Source: Isochrysis galbana (taxonomy: Eukaryota; Haptophyta; Isochrysidales; Isochrysidaceae). From it: a DNA stretch of 64,000 bases. Under the pieces are notes generated by a model that was not told the DNA's origin, did not search any database, and saw nothing but the letters and a program-made list of their open reading frames with translations. Position numbers and translations under genes: made by a program. Shown here one piece after another: positions 45,638-56,230 of the stretch. Position 1 is the stretch's first letter. Each line of letters begins with the position of its first letter. The stretch covers positions 3,387,396-3,451,395 of the forward strand of contig CM030942.1 in assembly GCA_018136815.1 (NCBI GenBank). Reading direction: 5' to 3'.

Positions 45638-46333
45638 GCGAACCTTTTGCAGGGGAGCGCCTGCGCGATGATGGAACTGGGCGTTGACTAGTTGGCAAGG
45701 GGAGCACCTCCTCGATGGCAGACCATTAGCAAGGGGGGCCGAGCGGCACAATTCACCAGGCAAGGAGTTAGGCGTGGAACAACGCAGCCGCGCGATTCAC
45801 AGGCGGCTCGATACTTGATGGGAAACATGCTCTTTGAAAGACCTTTGAGTACTACCTCTGTATTTTATCGAAGTGTACATTCGATTTCGTTTCTACATTT
45901 CTTCATGTGGGTGGGATCTTTATGTTTGGGCTGGGCATGGCATGGCTTGAGCACAGCTTGTCGCTGTTGCTGTGCGATCGTGTGGAGCCAGAACGCAAAC
46001 CCTTCAGTGACGTTTGCGTGCGGCTGAAGAAGGTCTGCTTGTTCAGTTGTTGTCTTCTCACCGTCTCGTTGTACATGTGCCTCGCATTGAGGACTCCCAA
46101 GCGAGACCCCACGTCATTTCAGTCGCGTTTCTCCAGCAAGCACTGCTCGTCTTTTGCGGCGTGCGTGGTCTTGTTAGTGTGGCGTGTGCGTGTCCGTTTT
46201 GGCACTGGGGTGCTCGTAGCGATGCGATTGCGATTTGCAATCGACAATCGCGATTCGCATCTCTCATGATCATGATTTTCTTTATCCCTTTGACGGCCTA
46301 TGACCAATGCAACTACGCAGCATTGATCGGGCC
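45638..46333. other. 3' flank, unassigned
   Basis: No further gene recognised; an internal CGATTCGCATCT/GATTGCGATTTGC repetition near 46220-46265. Confidence 0.4.
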
Positions 46334-46623
46334 TACAAATAGCTTGCGAAGAAAAACCTTTAAAGTTCTCGCCTCGCGCGCGGCTTTAGACCTCTAGTTG
46401 GTAGCCACGCCCCTACTCCTTCCTTTCCCCTGCCCCAACCTGCCTTGCGGCGACGCCCCTCGTGCCGCGCTAGCTACTTAGGGGCTCGTGTTGTGGGTGT
46501 GGCGGGATTGGGCGGGGTGTTCCAGCCCCTAGCGGTTGGGTCCTCTCCCTCCTCCTGTGCCGCTAGGTGGTCGGTGTTGTCCGGATGGGTCATGATGCGA
46601 TGGTTATTACAAATAGCTTGCGA
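46334..46623 (-). mobile_element. LINE-A 3' fragment, 5'-truncated, with 16-bp duplication
   Basis: 258 bp (46350-46607) of LINE-A 3' UTR between exact copies of TACAAATAGCTTGCGA at 46334-46349 and 46608-46623. A classic dead-on-arrival insertion. Confidence 0.9.
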
Positions 46624-47275
46624 GGCGCGCACCCAAGGCCTTGTAATGCGCAAGGAAATATGAAAGCTAGAAAAAACGGGTGAGTACTGCGCGGCGGAAA
46701 CGAGGCACAGGAGCCGCGCGCGGAGTCGTTGGTGGGGGTGGGGGGGATAGGTTGCATCTGCACTTTACCTTTGCGGCGCCCAAGGGCCCAGGAGCGCCCC
46801 GATATGTTATCCGATATGCTCATGCGAAGTCCCACACAAGGAGACTCAACAGACGCCACCAGCATATCAATTGCCTCGGCGAAGCAAGGTGCAAGGTGCG
46901 CGTGCGGTGACGCCGCAGCCGTACAAGTTGCGGACGACCTTGCCCGAATGCCAATGAAAGTGACAAGAATGCGCCACCTCCGGCGGAGCTCAAGTTCTAC
47001 GTTCAATAAGCTGCTGCTTGCGCACGCTCTGCTTGCGATGAGACCAAACTGAGGATGCCAAATGATGATGTTGCGGAACTCGAGCGTCGATCGCAAACGG
47101 TGGTGGTGACATGAGACTGACATCGGAAACGCACAAGCAATACTTAACATTTTTTGAAATTCAGGGTTCTGGCCGCGGCCGCAAGGCTATGGTACGATGT
47201 AACCTGGGAATCGAGGCATGCTGAGTAGCGATTGTCCGCCCCCACGTGTCGTGCGAGATGGGTTGATCCCATCGC
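46624..47275. other. Unassigned intergenic sequence
   Basis: Between the LINE-A fragment and the end of EXO1; nothing recognised. Confidence 0.4.
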
Positions 47276-49555
47276 TCATTTACCAAAGAAATCGGCTGCG
47301 CTTCGTTGATAATTTGGCACACTCAGCACGCGCGCTTTGCGCTTCAAGTCTTGGGATCTCGGCCTCGTGGCAGGTGTAGCAGAAGCCCGAGCGCTGCCAT
47401 GATAGCTGCCATGTTTCAAAAAGGACTTCCCCCGGTCAATGCCGTTTCGTTCTTGTGTGGAGTTGCTATCATTACACACTGAAGTCCTAAGTAGAGCATC
47501 TCCTCGAGTACCTCCTGAAGATGTGTGCACAGTAGAGCGCAAGGACATCCCTCCAGAGCTTGTTACGACGTCTAAGCGTCGTCCGTTCGACGGTGAGTCT
47601 ACAGGCGAATGTCTTGGTCGCTGCGGCGTTTTACGAGCCGAGCCCTGACCAGGTAGTTTGTAGCTTGAGGTAGCTCGTCGCCCAATGTCATCCAGTCCGC
47701 TCGCCAATATTGGGTTGGGTGGCGGACGGCACACTCTCGCAGACTCGTCCGGCAGTACTGCGGCCTCAGCCTCTTGGATGGATGCAGCGAACGGGTTCAG
47801 TTTAGGTGCGAGCGGCGTTTGGCGTTCAGGGCCAACTATCGACTTTCGAGATCCAGCGGCAGAATGGCAATCAGCCATGGCGACCTCTTCCGTAGCGAAG
47901 GCATGGTGTGGAACGCCATCAATGCTGTCCGGCTCACATGATGTTTCTTCATCGCTGTATACGCACGCATTAGAGTGCGCCCAATCTAAAGGGGCGCGTA
48001 CACTCGTATCGGCGTTCCCTCCATAATCACCCTGTGCTGAATTCGACCTTCCGGAAGCGTCCGAACAATTATCCTCAGAGACCAACGCCTCGACGTTCGT
48101 TGGCAGGGATGGCGGTGGGACCCCGTATTTTGGCTCTCCTGTTGCACAGGAGGAGAATACTGCGCCGCCATCATTGTCATCGCCAAACATGTCGTCCTCG
48201 TCTTCGGAAAACTGTTCAAATGTTGCCGATTTCTGCAAGTTGCCATGACTGCTCAACTTTGACGCAGCTGGATGTTGCGATGGAGGCTTCGAAAGCAATG
48301 TTTCGACCAGGTCGTTCATCTCATCGCGGCCGCGTCTTGGCACGTATTGTGAGCCCATGCTCGATCTTGAAAGCCGTGCCAGGTGGCTTGAACCCACTGG
48401 ATCAGCATGACCAATGGCGAAGGCCGAGCCTAGGCATGCAAGAGGCGATTTCCTAGCCTCAAAGGCTCTAGGCTCCACATCTCCAAAGACCCAAATGCGC
48501 GCCTCTTCCGGCGGTATCGGAGGCCCTATGCATGCATCCAAATCGCCACTGGTGCTCAACTTGAATTCCTCCGCCGATGGCGGCCGGGAGAGGGGGACGA
48601 CAGCAGCCTCTTTCGTGGACCACACCCGCTGGTGTAGAAATGTGGCGATTGCTTGCTGATAAGACTCCATGTATCCTTCCGGGACTTTGATCGCCTTCTC
48701 GTGGACTTTTATGTGTTTGATCACGCGCATGCCGTTCTTGAGTTTGGTCATCAGCTTGTTTGCAGTCCTGATACCCAGACCGTGGGGAGAGCTGAGGTAG
48801 TCAACGCCACACAAGACGCACATCTCTAGCAGCATCCGTTCATCATATCCCTTGAGTGAGAAACCCTTCACTGAGAGCGACCAGAGATCCTCCTTCTTGA
48901 CCAACAGGCCCTCGCCATTGTTGCGGTCCAATTTTAAAAGCACTCGCGGACATCCGTACGCTACCAAATCCGAGTCTTCCGTCACGACACAGTGAACATC
49001 ATCATGGCGGGCGAGGTATGCGAGTTGAGCATCAGCTTCGTATGGTGCACGCATCACGTCAACCCCCTCAATCATCCGCAGGCTCGCCATGACGTCCGAC
49101 ACCATTTTGTCAGTGACGCGGACAGCACGGCGAGCAGCTTCTTCTTGCATGCGCCGCATATCGGCCAAAGACGCCTGGGCATCCGGTGTTGCACCGCCTC
49201 CCTGAAGATCCGCCTCAAGCTCACGGATGTGATCATCATGCGCCTCCATCTCCTTCTGCGCGCGCGCGCGGAGGACTCGTCGGCGTTCATGCTCACCATT
49301 CTTGGCTGGCAGTCGCTTGCCGTCAAATACGATGACTACGTACACGCCATGGGATCGGAACAGGTTTGCCATCCTGCAGCAGTACTGGATGTGCCCCGAC
49401 GCTGGCTCGCCGGACACGAGCTGCAGCGCGCACGAGTAAGTGCCACGGTGGAGCCACACGTTGCCGTCGACAGCGACGCGCTTGCCCTTCATCTGCGAGA
49501 GCGAGGTCGGCTTGCCCACCTTGCTCAGGAAGGCGGAGAGGCCAGTGACCCCCAT
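47276..49555 (-). CDS. EXO1: Exonuclease 1 (FEN1/XPG family 5'-3' nuclease)
   Basis: Intronless, 759 aa from the canonical start MGVTGLSAFLSKV (49555); an in-frame ATG at 49633 would add 26 residues, but the family starts with Met-Gly. Functions in mismatch repair and double-strand-break end resection. XPG-N domain with VAVDGNVWLHRG and VFDGKRLPAK; XPG-I with MRAPYEADAQLAYL and TEDSDLVAYGC; LCGVDYLSSPHGLGIRTANK is the helix-hairpin-helix entry. The acidic metal ligands are all present. The C-terminal half is long and disordered, as in other EXO1 proteins, and ends QRSAADFFGK, a PCNA-binding (PIP-box-like) motif at the extreme C-terminus. Confidence 0.92.
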   Translation of the reverse strand: MGVTGLSAFLSKVGKPTSLSQMKGKRVAVDGNVWLHRGTYSCALQLVSGEPASGHIQYCCRMANLFRSHGVYVVIVFDGKRLPAKNGEHERRRVLRARAQKEMEAHDDHIRELEADLQGGGATPDAQASLADMRRMQEEAARRAVRVTDKMVSDVMASLRMIEGVDVMRAPYEADAQLAYLARHDDVHCVVTEDSDLVAYGCPRVLLKLDRNNGEGLLVKKEDLWSLSVKGFSLKGYDERMLLEMCVLCGVDYLSSPHGLGIRTANKLMTKLKNGMRVIKHIKVHEKAIKVPEGYMESYQQAIATFLHQRVWSTKEAAVVPLSRPPSAEEFKLSTSGDLDACIGPPIPPEEARIWVFGDVEPRAFEARKSPLACLGSAFAIGHADPVGSSHLARLSRSSMGSQYVPRRGRDEMNDLVETLLSKPPSQHPAASKLSSHGNLQKSATFEQFSEDEDDMFGDDNDGGAVFSSCATGEPKYGVPPPSLPTNVEALVSEDNCSDASGRSNSAQGDYGGNADTSVRAPLDWAHSNACVYSDEETSCEPDSIDGVPHHAFATEEVAMADCHSAAGSRKSIVGPERQTPLAPKLNPFAASIQEAEAAVLPDESARVCRPPPNPILASGLDDIGRRATSSYKLPGQGSARKTPQRPRHSPVDSPSNGRRLDVVTSSGGMSLRSTVHTSSGGTRGDALLRTSVCNDSNSTQERNGIDRGKSFLKHGSYHGSARASATPATRPRSQDLKRKARVLSVPNYQRSAADFFGK

Positions 49556-49687
49556 GGCCCCCCACAACGTCGCTCGCCCACCGGTTAGAGCTGCCGTCGG
49601 CCCCCCACGGAAAAGACGCGCGAATCCGGGCATTTTGTTTTTGTCCCTCGTTCATCTAGCAGATCGACATCCCCGTTGCCGGCTGGA

Positions 49688-49708
49688 CAACTAAGTTTAT
49701 ACTTAGTT
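49688..49708 (+). repeat. Retroposon 5' hairpin (S3-type element start)
   Basis: AACTAAGTTTATACTTAGTT, the 5' terminus of LINE-A and S1, here followed by CACATTGGGGGCGCGCCTCG and then the (CAAACAA)n array. The downstream end could not be fixed. Confidence 0.7.
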
Positions 49709-49847
49709 CACATTGGGGGCGCGCCTCGTGCCCTCCCCTCCAGACTCCAATTCCCCTCCGGGACGCCTGTCGGTCAACCTCAGCTTCTGCCTCTTGGCAT
49801 GAACCGAGCACTCAACACTCAACAACTCAACATTCCGGTCCCGACCC

Positions 49848-50301
49848 AAACAACAAACAACAAACAACAAACAACAAACAACAAACAACAAACAACAAAC
49901 AACAAACAACAAACAACAAACAACAAACAACAAACAACAAACAACAAACAACAAACAACAAACAACAAACAACAAACAACAAACAACAAACAACAAACAA
50001 CAAACAACAAACAACAAACAACAAACAACAAACAACAAACAACAAACAACAAACAACAAACAACAAACAACAAACAACAAACAACAAACAACAAACAACA
50101 ACAAACAACAAACAACAAACAACAAACAACAAACAACAAACAACAAACAACAAACAACAAACAACAAACAACAAACAACAAACAACAAACAACAAACAAC
50201 AAACAACAAACAACAAACAACAAACAACAAACAACAAACAACAAACAACAAACAACAAACAACAAACAACAAACAACAAACAACAAACAACAAACAACAA
50301 A

Positions 50302-50334
<33 letters not shown>

Positions 50335-50478
50335 AACAAACAACAAACAACAAAAAAAACAACAAACAACAAACAACAAACAACAAACAACAAACAACAA
50401 ACAACAAACAACAAACAACAAACAACAAACAACAAACAACAAACAACAAACAACAAACAACAAACAACAAACAACAAC
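49848..50478. repeat. (CAAACAA)n 7-bp tandem repeat
   Basis: About 630 bp of the heptamer, interrupted by one ACAACAACA slip near 50098 and a 30-base A run at 50304-50333. It is open on both strands (TNNKQQ repeats on plus, CCLLFVV repeats on minus); these frames are artefacts. The same heptamer occurs briefly at 53640-53660. Confidence 0.95.
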
Positions 50479-50728
50479 TAGGCCGGTCACTCACGCTTTT
50501 TCGCTTTTTAACAACTATTTTCCATTTTCCATCCCTCCTGGGTGTCCAAGGATTCCCCAGGGACCCCCCTTACCTGCCCCCCCCCCCCCGCGAACCCCTC
50601 TACCCCACGAAAATCCATGGCGTCGGTGAGTGACTCCCCCGCCTTGTCCGGCCCATGGAGGTCTATTTTGGGAGAATGGGAGGATTGCGCGCGTGAGGGA
50701 ATCAAAGCAGTGAATGTCGGGCGAATCC
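50479..50728. other. Unassigned sequence after the heptamer array
   Basis: GGCCGGTCACTCACGC at 50481-50496 resembles 53620-53635 in reverse, again beside CAA-rich repeat. Otherwise nothing recognised. Confidence 0.4.
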
Positions 50729-52970
50729 CCATAAGCCCATAAGAAAAAAAAACTTCTGAAGATTCAGGGCTACACACCTACTAGTTATGGGACTTCCCTT
50801 CGCTATCTACACCGCCCTTATCATCCCTCCCTCCACCTCTTCCCCTGCCCCCCTTCTTTCCTTTTTCTTCGGTTTCCGGGGTCCGGCCTCGGTGCGCTAC
50901 CTGAGGCCTGGTTTAGAGTGTGGGGTCCGGGCAGCGAAGTTAGGGGTCAGTAGAAATTATATACCTAAAAAGCCGGGAGGGGCGTGACAAAAAAAAGGAA
51001 CCTCGAGTTGCACCCTCTCTTCTGGAATTGTCTTTGTTGTCGAGTGTGTCCGTCTGGTCGCTTTTTGTTTGTTTGGTTTATATCCAGGTTCCCTTGTCTC
51101 TATCAGCGACTTTGGTAGGTGTATCGATGTTTCAATTTCCTTTGTTCCCTTGTTCCGTGGTCCCCTCGACAGCGTGTGCGATCCCCAGCTTGGAGGCTAG
51201 TTCCACTAGCTCCGCGCTGGGCTTAAGACCGCCTTTGTCGTTCCTGTTGAAAACGGGTCTCAAGTCATTCATGTCTATCCTTTTTTTAGGCTGTCTTCCC
51301 ATGCCCGCTAGGGCGGTTCTCGCCGAGTCGGTTTCTTGTGCGAAGAGGAGTGCTTTACTTAGTATGGTGTATAATCTCTCTATTATTCGTATTAGTATGG
51401 ATTCTTCCGAGAATTTGATGCCGTCGTAATGTATCCTATAGAAGTCTGTGAGTATATATCTCCACGCTAATAGGTATAGTACGTATATCGCTTTCGGGGC
51501 GTCTCCTTTTGGGTAGATGAATAGGTTGTCTACAATGGTTTCTTCCCTGCTCCTTTCTAATCCTGGTGTGAACCGTGCGATTTTATTCAGTTCGCCTAGG
51601 ATGTTAGTTAGTTATCCCGGGGCATTCGCCTAGGTAGTCACGTAGAGATGGTAGACTTCTTTCTTACCTTGGGTTACAAGGATCCCTTCTTTAGTGAGGA
51701 TCTTGGTCCTTTCTTGGTTCCCTTGTAGGAAGTAGAAGCCTTGGTTCTCAACCGCCTTGGCGAGCGAGCTGATTGTAATAATACTCTTCACTCTTCAGTT
51801 CGAACTTGTAGTTGCGCACCACTAGGTGCGCCGAGACATCTTGGAAGGCACCGGCCACCGCTTTGTCGGACGCCCGCGGGAGTCCCTTGAGCTTTTCGTC
51901 GAGGGTTTGATATTTGACCGCTATTGGGCACGGGATGCCCGCCTTGCGAAAGTCGGCTACGTCTTTGTACATTTCGCGAAATTGATTCGCGCAATCCGCC
52001 GTGACCATAATCTCCCATGGACCGGAGGCGCTCTTAGACAAAAAGTCGGGTTCCAGGTCGACGCCTTCGAGTTTGTTGAGATGCGCAACAATGGCGCTCA
52101 AGGTCTCTTCGTCTTTAGCCTTGTGGCCCTTCTCGTACGCCGTGAAGGTGATGACGATCTTGTGAGAGTCTGGGAATTCGGCCTCTTCCTCGGGCTCATG
52201 CTCGAGGTCTTCGTCGAGTAGGGCCACCTGTGTGGCCGTGGGGGGAGATGAGATTAGTCTCTTGTTTGTTCGTGTTTCTCTAGGGCCCAATGGGCTCAGT
52301 GTGCCTTCAGCGCTACAGCTTCCTCTCAAGGATTTCGAGTGGGGTGTATTTTGTGTTGGCCCAATTTCGTGTTGGTGTTTGTTGTGGTGGGCCTCTGAGG
52401 CCAGTGTTGTGCTCGTCGCCCCGGCGCCCGAGACGCGGCCTTCTGCCCGTCCTTCGTCGTCGCTGTAGAGTGCCTCTCCGGTGTCGTCTTCTCTGTTGTC
52501 TCTGTCCCCCTTGTTGGGGGCCCACAGCTGTTCAGTGTTCTTGGCCTTTGTCAACATACCCCCATGGGGGTCTTGTCTATGATGGTGCCGGGCCAGCCCC
52601 TCGTGCCGGGGCACGAGGGCGGTACCGCGGCTGTGTAGGGGCCAGGCCCGGAGGCCTTCCCTGTTGGAACGTCCCTCTTGTGTGGTGTGGCTGGGGTGGC
52701 TGTGTGGAGTGATGTGGGTGTGCTGCATGCTGGCTACTGCCAGCATGCAGGCTGTTGTGTCTCCGTTCTCGGGGGTGGGCGGGCGCGGCCCGCTGGCTCC
52801 TGTGCCCACCTGGTCGGTCGGGTCGTCTTGGCGTGGTCGCTTCGGCGACAGTGGCGTGTCCATGAACGCTTCGTCCATGGCGGCGAGGGCGGCGGCAGCG
52901 AGGGCGGGAGGCGGCGCGCGCTCCATGACCCTATCAGTTTACTGATAGTTGACCATAAGCCCATAAGAAA
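50729..52970 (-). mobile_element. LINE-B copy B2, both ends intact, 18-bp duplication, RT deleted
   Basis: Element 50747-52952 lies between exact copies of CCATAAGCCCATAAGAAA at 50729-50746 and 52953-52970. 5' hairpin at 52931-52951, ORF start MERAPPPALAAAALAAMDEA at 52926, 392-aa N-terminal ORF sharing the block LEGVDLEPDFLSKSASGPWE with LINE-A. Then comes the C-terminal region (WRYILTDFYRIHYDG, GRQPKKRIDM on the minus strand at 51290-51480) and the LINE-B 3' UTR. RT motifs are absent. A foreign segment of about 60 bp (near 50940-51015) inside the 3' UTR also occurs near 30250-30305. Confidence 0.93.
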
Positions 52971-53711
52971 CGCGGAGGTTCCGCGTCGGCCGATCGCCGG
53001 CTGTCGGCCTCGCAATGGCTGCCAGCTGGTGAGGAGCCCAAGCTCAAGCGCCTCGCGAGGGATGTGGGAGGTCCCTGGTTGGTGGGTCGCACGCTCGATC
53101 TCGAGGGTCGCACAGTCCGGTAGTGACATATCCCCGCCCATCGCGCCGCAGGCATACGATAATTCGACACGGCCCGACCTCCATGAGGCCGGCCCCTGGG
53201 ACGCTGGCGAGCGCTGGTCGCGGGTCGAAGTTGGATTCTCGAGCCCTTGGTGTTTTTAGCGGTTAGCGTCTTTAGTTTTTGCGATACTTACGTACACGTT
53301 CAAGTCCATAAAAACATAGTGAAAATATATTGCTGTGTGTATAGAACCAGGATCTTTGGTCCGGGTCAGCTGCCGATGCCCATGGTTTCGTGTTTCGCTG
53401 CGAGAGGCGCGCATGAAGGCCATCGGTAAAATAATACCGGAGGGGGGCCTGACATATATTTCCGCACGGCCGTCAGAGGCCTGAAATCGGGTATTTTTCG
53501 AAAATTTTGCCGGAAGACCCCCGGTTTTTTTTGCTGATCTCCCATACCGGAACCTATAGGGAGCTTATTTAGGCCTTCGTTTGCCCATTACAGATGGTGC
53601 CCTCCGCACCCCCCTAGTGAGTGACCGGGCTACAACAACAACAAACAACAAACAAACAACCCCCCCCCCCACACACACACACACAGACACGGAGGACACA
53701 AGAGAATAGAG
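52971..53711. other. Unassigned intergenic sequence
   Basis: No gene recognised. Short CAACAA, poly-C and CA repeats at 53635-53690. Confidence 0.4.
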
Positions 53712-53947
53712 AAAAAAAAACCTTCTAATATTCTTACCGCACTCGCGGCGAATGGAACCACTACCTACTACACGTAGCACGTAGCATACTTTCTACACCC
53801 CCACTCCCCCGGCCCTTCTCCCCCCGCCATCAGGCGACTCCCCCCGTGCACTACTAGGGGGATAGGGGTGAAGGGCTTAGATATGGTCCGGTGGCCCGCG
53901 CCCCCCCCTGGTGATCTTTCCTCCCCTTCCTCCTGTGTCTCCGAGTG
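53712..53947 (-). mobile_element. S2 3' fragment, 5'-truncated
   Basis: Matches the last ~230 bp of S2 (AATATTCTTACCGCACTCGC on the plus strand, then TAGGGGGATAGGGGTGAAGG) up to CTCCGAGTG. No duplication found. Confidence 0.85.
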
Positions 53948-55009
53948 AGCTCGCGACTGTTTCGCGCGCTCGATTCGACCATCTGGGCGACTGGTAATGC
54001 GATCCGACTCGTCTCATCCTCTTTCCACCATACCTTCCCACCCCTCATGGGTTGATGAGGGCTTCTTCCCAACCCCAAAAGGGGGGGGACTGTGGGAAGA
54101 GATTGAGGTGGCTTGGGCCATGCACCTTCTTCGCTGTGGAAAATTTGACGATCGCTGGCGGGCAGCCGCGCGCAGGGGCTGCCAGTGAGGCGGGCTTCGA
54201 CGCGACAAACCAATACCCGCTGCTGCCCATGAGCAGCAGCGGCAGCGGTGCAAGTACCAGTACGGATGATACGCCGGCGCTGGTGACTGCGATCCCATTG
54301 GCAGACGCATTCTTGCCCGCGCCCGCGCCCGCTCCGTCGGATCGTCCGTCGCCCCGTCGCTCTCTTGTCGGCATTCTCTTCCGTGTTCGGCCTGTGAGCT
54401 GTCAGCAGGTCCCTGTGGGTTCCGTGATAAGGACACGTAAGTGTGGAGAGAGTGTTGATGTGAGTGTGGTGCCGTGTCGTCGGTCCCTCGGACTCTATCC
54501 GTCTTTCGTCTGTCGTTCTTCGTTCGTCGCTCTCGTTCTCGTTCTCGTTCCCGTTCTCGTCCCTCGTTCTCAACACTCTATCAGTACCAAACCTCTCCAC
54601 TCCCACAACCCACAGCCCCAGCCTATCCATCTCGAATCGCCCAGCCATGTCCGCTCCGTCCTCGCGCTCGCCCTCGCCCAAGCCCGTCCTCCCACCTTCC
54701 TCTGCTGAGGAGGTGGTCCAGCCCGCCATTCCATCACTCCCGGCCATCTCCGCCGCGCCTCCCGCTCCCGCCGATCGTTTCCCTTCCGTATCATCGCATA
54801 TCGAGCCAGTGGTCATGCTCGCCGATCCGTCATGTTGCGCGCAGCGAGCGCGGAGCGAGAGGCGCGGTCGGGGTTGGGGTTGGGTTGCAAGGACATGGAG
54901 GTGGCAGGGAGAGAGAGAGGGCAGAGCGGAGAGCGCTCTGGCAGAGCTCAGAGGAGGGGGGGGGGAGACAAAGGGGCCCTGGCGGTGGCGGCAGGACGAC
55001 AGACGACGG
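53948..55009. other. Unassigned, possibly coding
   Basis: Plus-strand frames at 54130-54410 (Ser/Thr/Pro/Ala-rich) and from 54646 (MSAPSSRSPSPKPVLPPSSA) could belong to a gene, but no domain or convincing splice pattern is seen. CTCGTTCTCGTT repeats at 54530-54570. Confidence 0.35.
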
Positions 55010-55951
55010 GGCGATAGTAGGGCCAGGTCAATACTTCTAGCAAAACTTGCCCAAACTAAACTTCTCGGCCAAACTTGCGGGAATCTTGTAACGGACTACC
55101 CAAACTTCTCGTGTAACTTCTCACAATTTCTCGTCCCGAAAGTAGCCGCAGGTACATCCGCAACTCCGCAACACGTTTCCCTTTCTTGTGAGAGGGCATG
55201 GGCGTGGGCGTGTAGAGTGTATGTAGAAGACAAGCTGATTGGGGGACGGGGGGGGGGGGGGAGGGCGGGGGCATGAATGAGGGATCGCGGATCGCAGCTC
55301 GCTTGGCATGAGCGACGTGTGCCCCTCTCCCTCTTCTTCCGTCTTCCGTGCTTCCGTGCCTATAGTTAGTAATATGTAAACCCCCTCCCTACTCCCTACG
55401 CCCAAATATGCTGTAAACGTAAATATGTGAAATGTGTACGAAAATGTAACGATATGTAATCCGGAAAAGTTGAAGTTGACCCAAATATGCAGTTGAATAT
55501 GTCTCACATATTTTTGCCTAGCCCTACCGCTAGTGGGGGGGAGTGGGGGTGGGGGTGGGGGTTTGTTTGTTGCAAAAATCAAAAATGAATAAAATGAAAA
55601 TGTGTCTCTTGTGTTTGGCATGATAAAATGTCCTGTTTGCTGTTATGTAATGTAAAAGAAAATCAATGTCAATGTAGCACTACCGTTTTTTTTGAGTTTT
55701 GATCATTATTTTGAAGTTCGGCGACGGGAAACGGCCTATATACCGTAGAAAAGGTGATTATACCGGTAGAATAGGAGATTGTACTGCTAGAATAGGGGCT
55801 TTTACTCCTAGAGAGAGAGAGCGAGCGCCGCCCCCCAAACTTGCACCCCACTCCCCACTTCTCGAGAGGGCCCAAACTTGTGACGCCCTCGAGAAGCGGC
55901 CCAAACTTCTAGAAAAAGTTCTAGAAGTATTGACCTCGGCCTAGGCGATAG
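55010..55951. mobile_element. hAT-like MITE with 8-bp target-site duplication
   Basis: Element 55018-55943 (926 bp) lies between exact copies of GGCGATAG (55010-55017, 55944-55951). Terminal inverted repeats TAGGGCCAGGTCAATACTTC and TAGGCCGAGGTCAATACTTC (outer ends), continuing CTAG. Both subterminal zones are rich in CCAAACTT motifs (55045-55130; 55845-55915), the usual layout of hAT transposase binding sites. TAGGG-type ends and 8-bp duplications are typical of hAT. No transposase coding sequence, so non-autonomous. It contains a degenerate 21-bp tandem repeat (about 55736-55815). Confidence 0.85.
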
Positions 55952-56230
55952 CTGAAGGACCCTTTTTATTTTTGATTTTTGGTGTCCCCCTCCCGGTACC
56001 GTTTTTCGGACTGTTGTGCAATGTTCTTGTACAAAGGCCAAAATCAGACTGTTTTTACTGTTTTTGGAGCCCCCTCCACCGTTTTTCCCATCCTCTAGGC
56101 TCTTCGCGAGAGGACGGAATTGCTCAATCGTTCATTTTATTTTTCTCGTCTTCTCCAGTCAACTTATGGCCGGATCTTCATTTTCTCCTCGATCAGCGGT
56201 CATCTCGTTCGCTTGCGCTCGCCACTCGCC

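Noticed and set aside
49848..50478. Telomere-like array
   Set aside because: The unit CAAACAA does not match known telomere repeats such as TTTAGGG, and the array is flanked by single-copy and transposon sequence.
49703..50629. Long open frames of 217-317 codons on both strands
   Set aside because: They translate a pure heptamer repeat (and its complement) with no stop codon by composition; not genes.
53854..54816. 320-codon minus-strand frame
   Set aside because: It overlaps an S2 fragment and Ser/Arg-rich low-complexity sequence; no start context, splice sites or domain.
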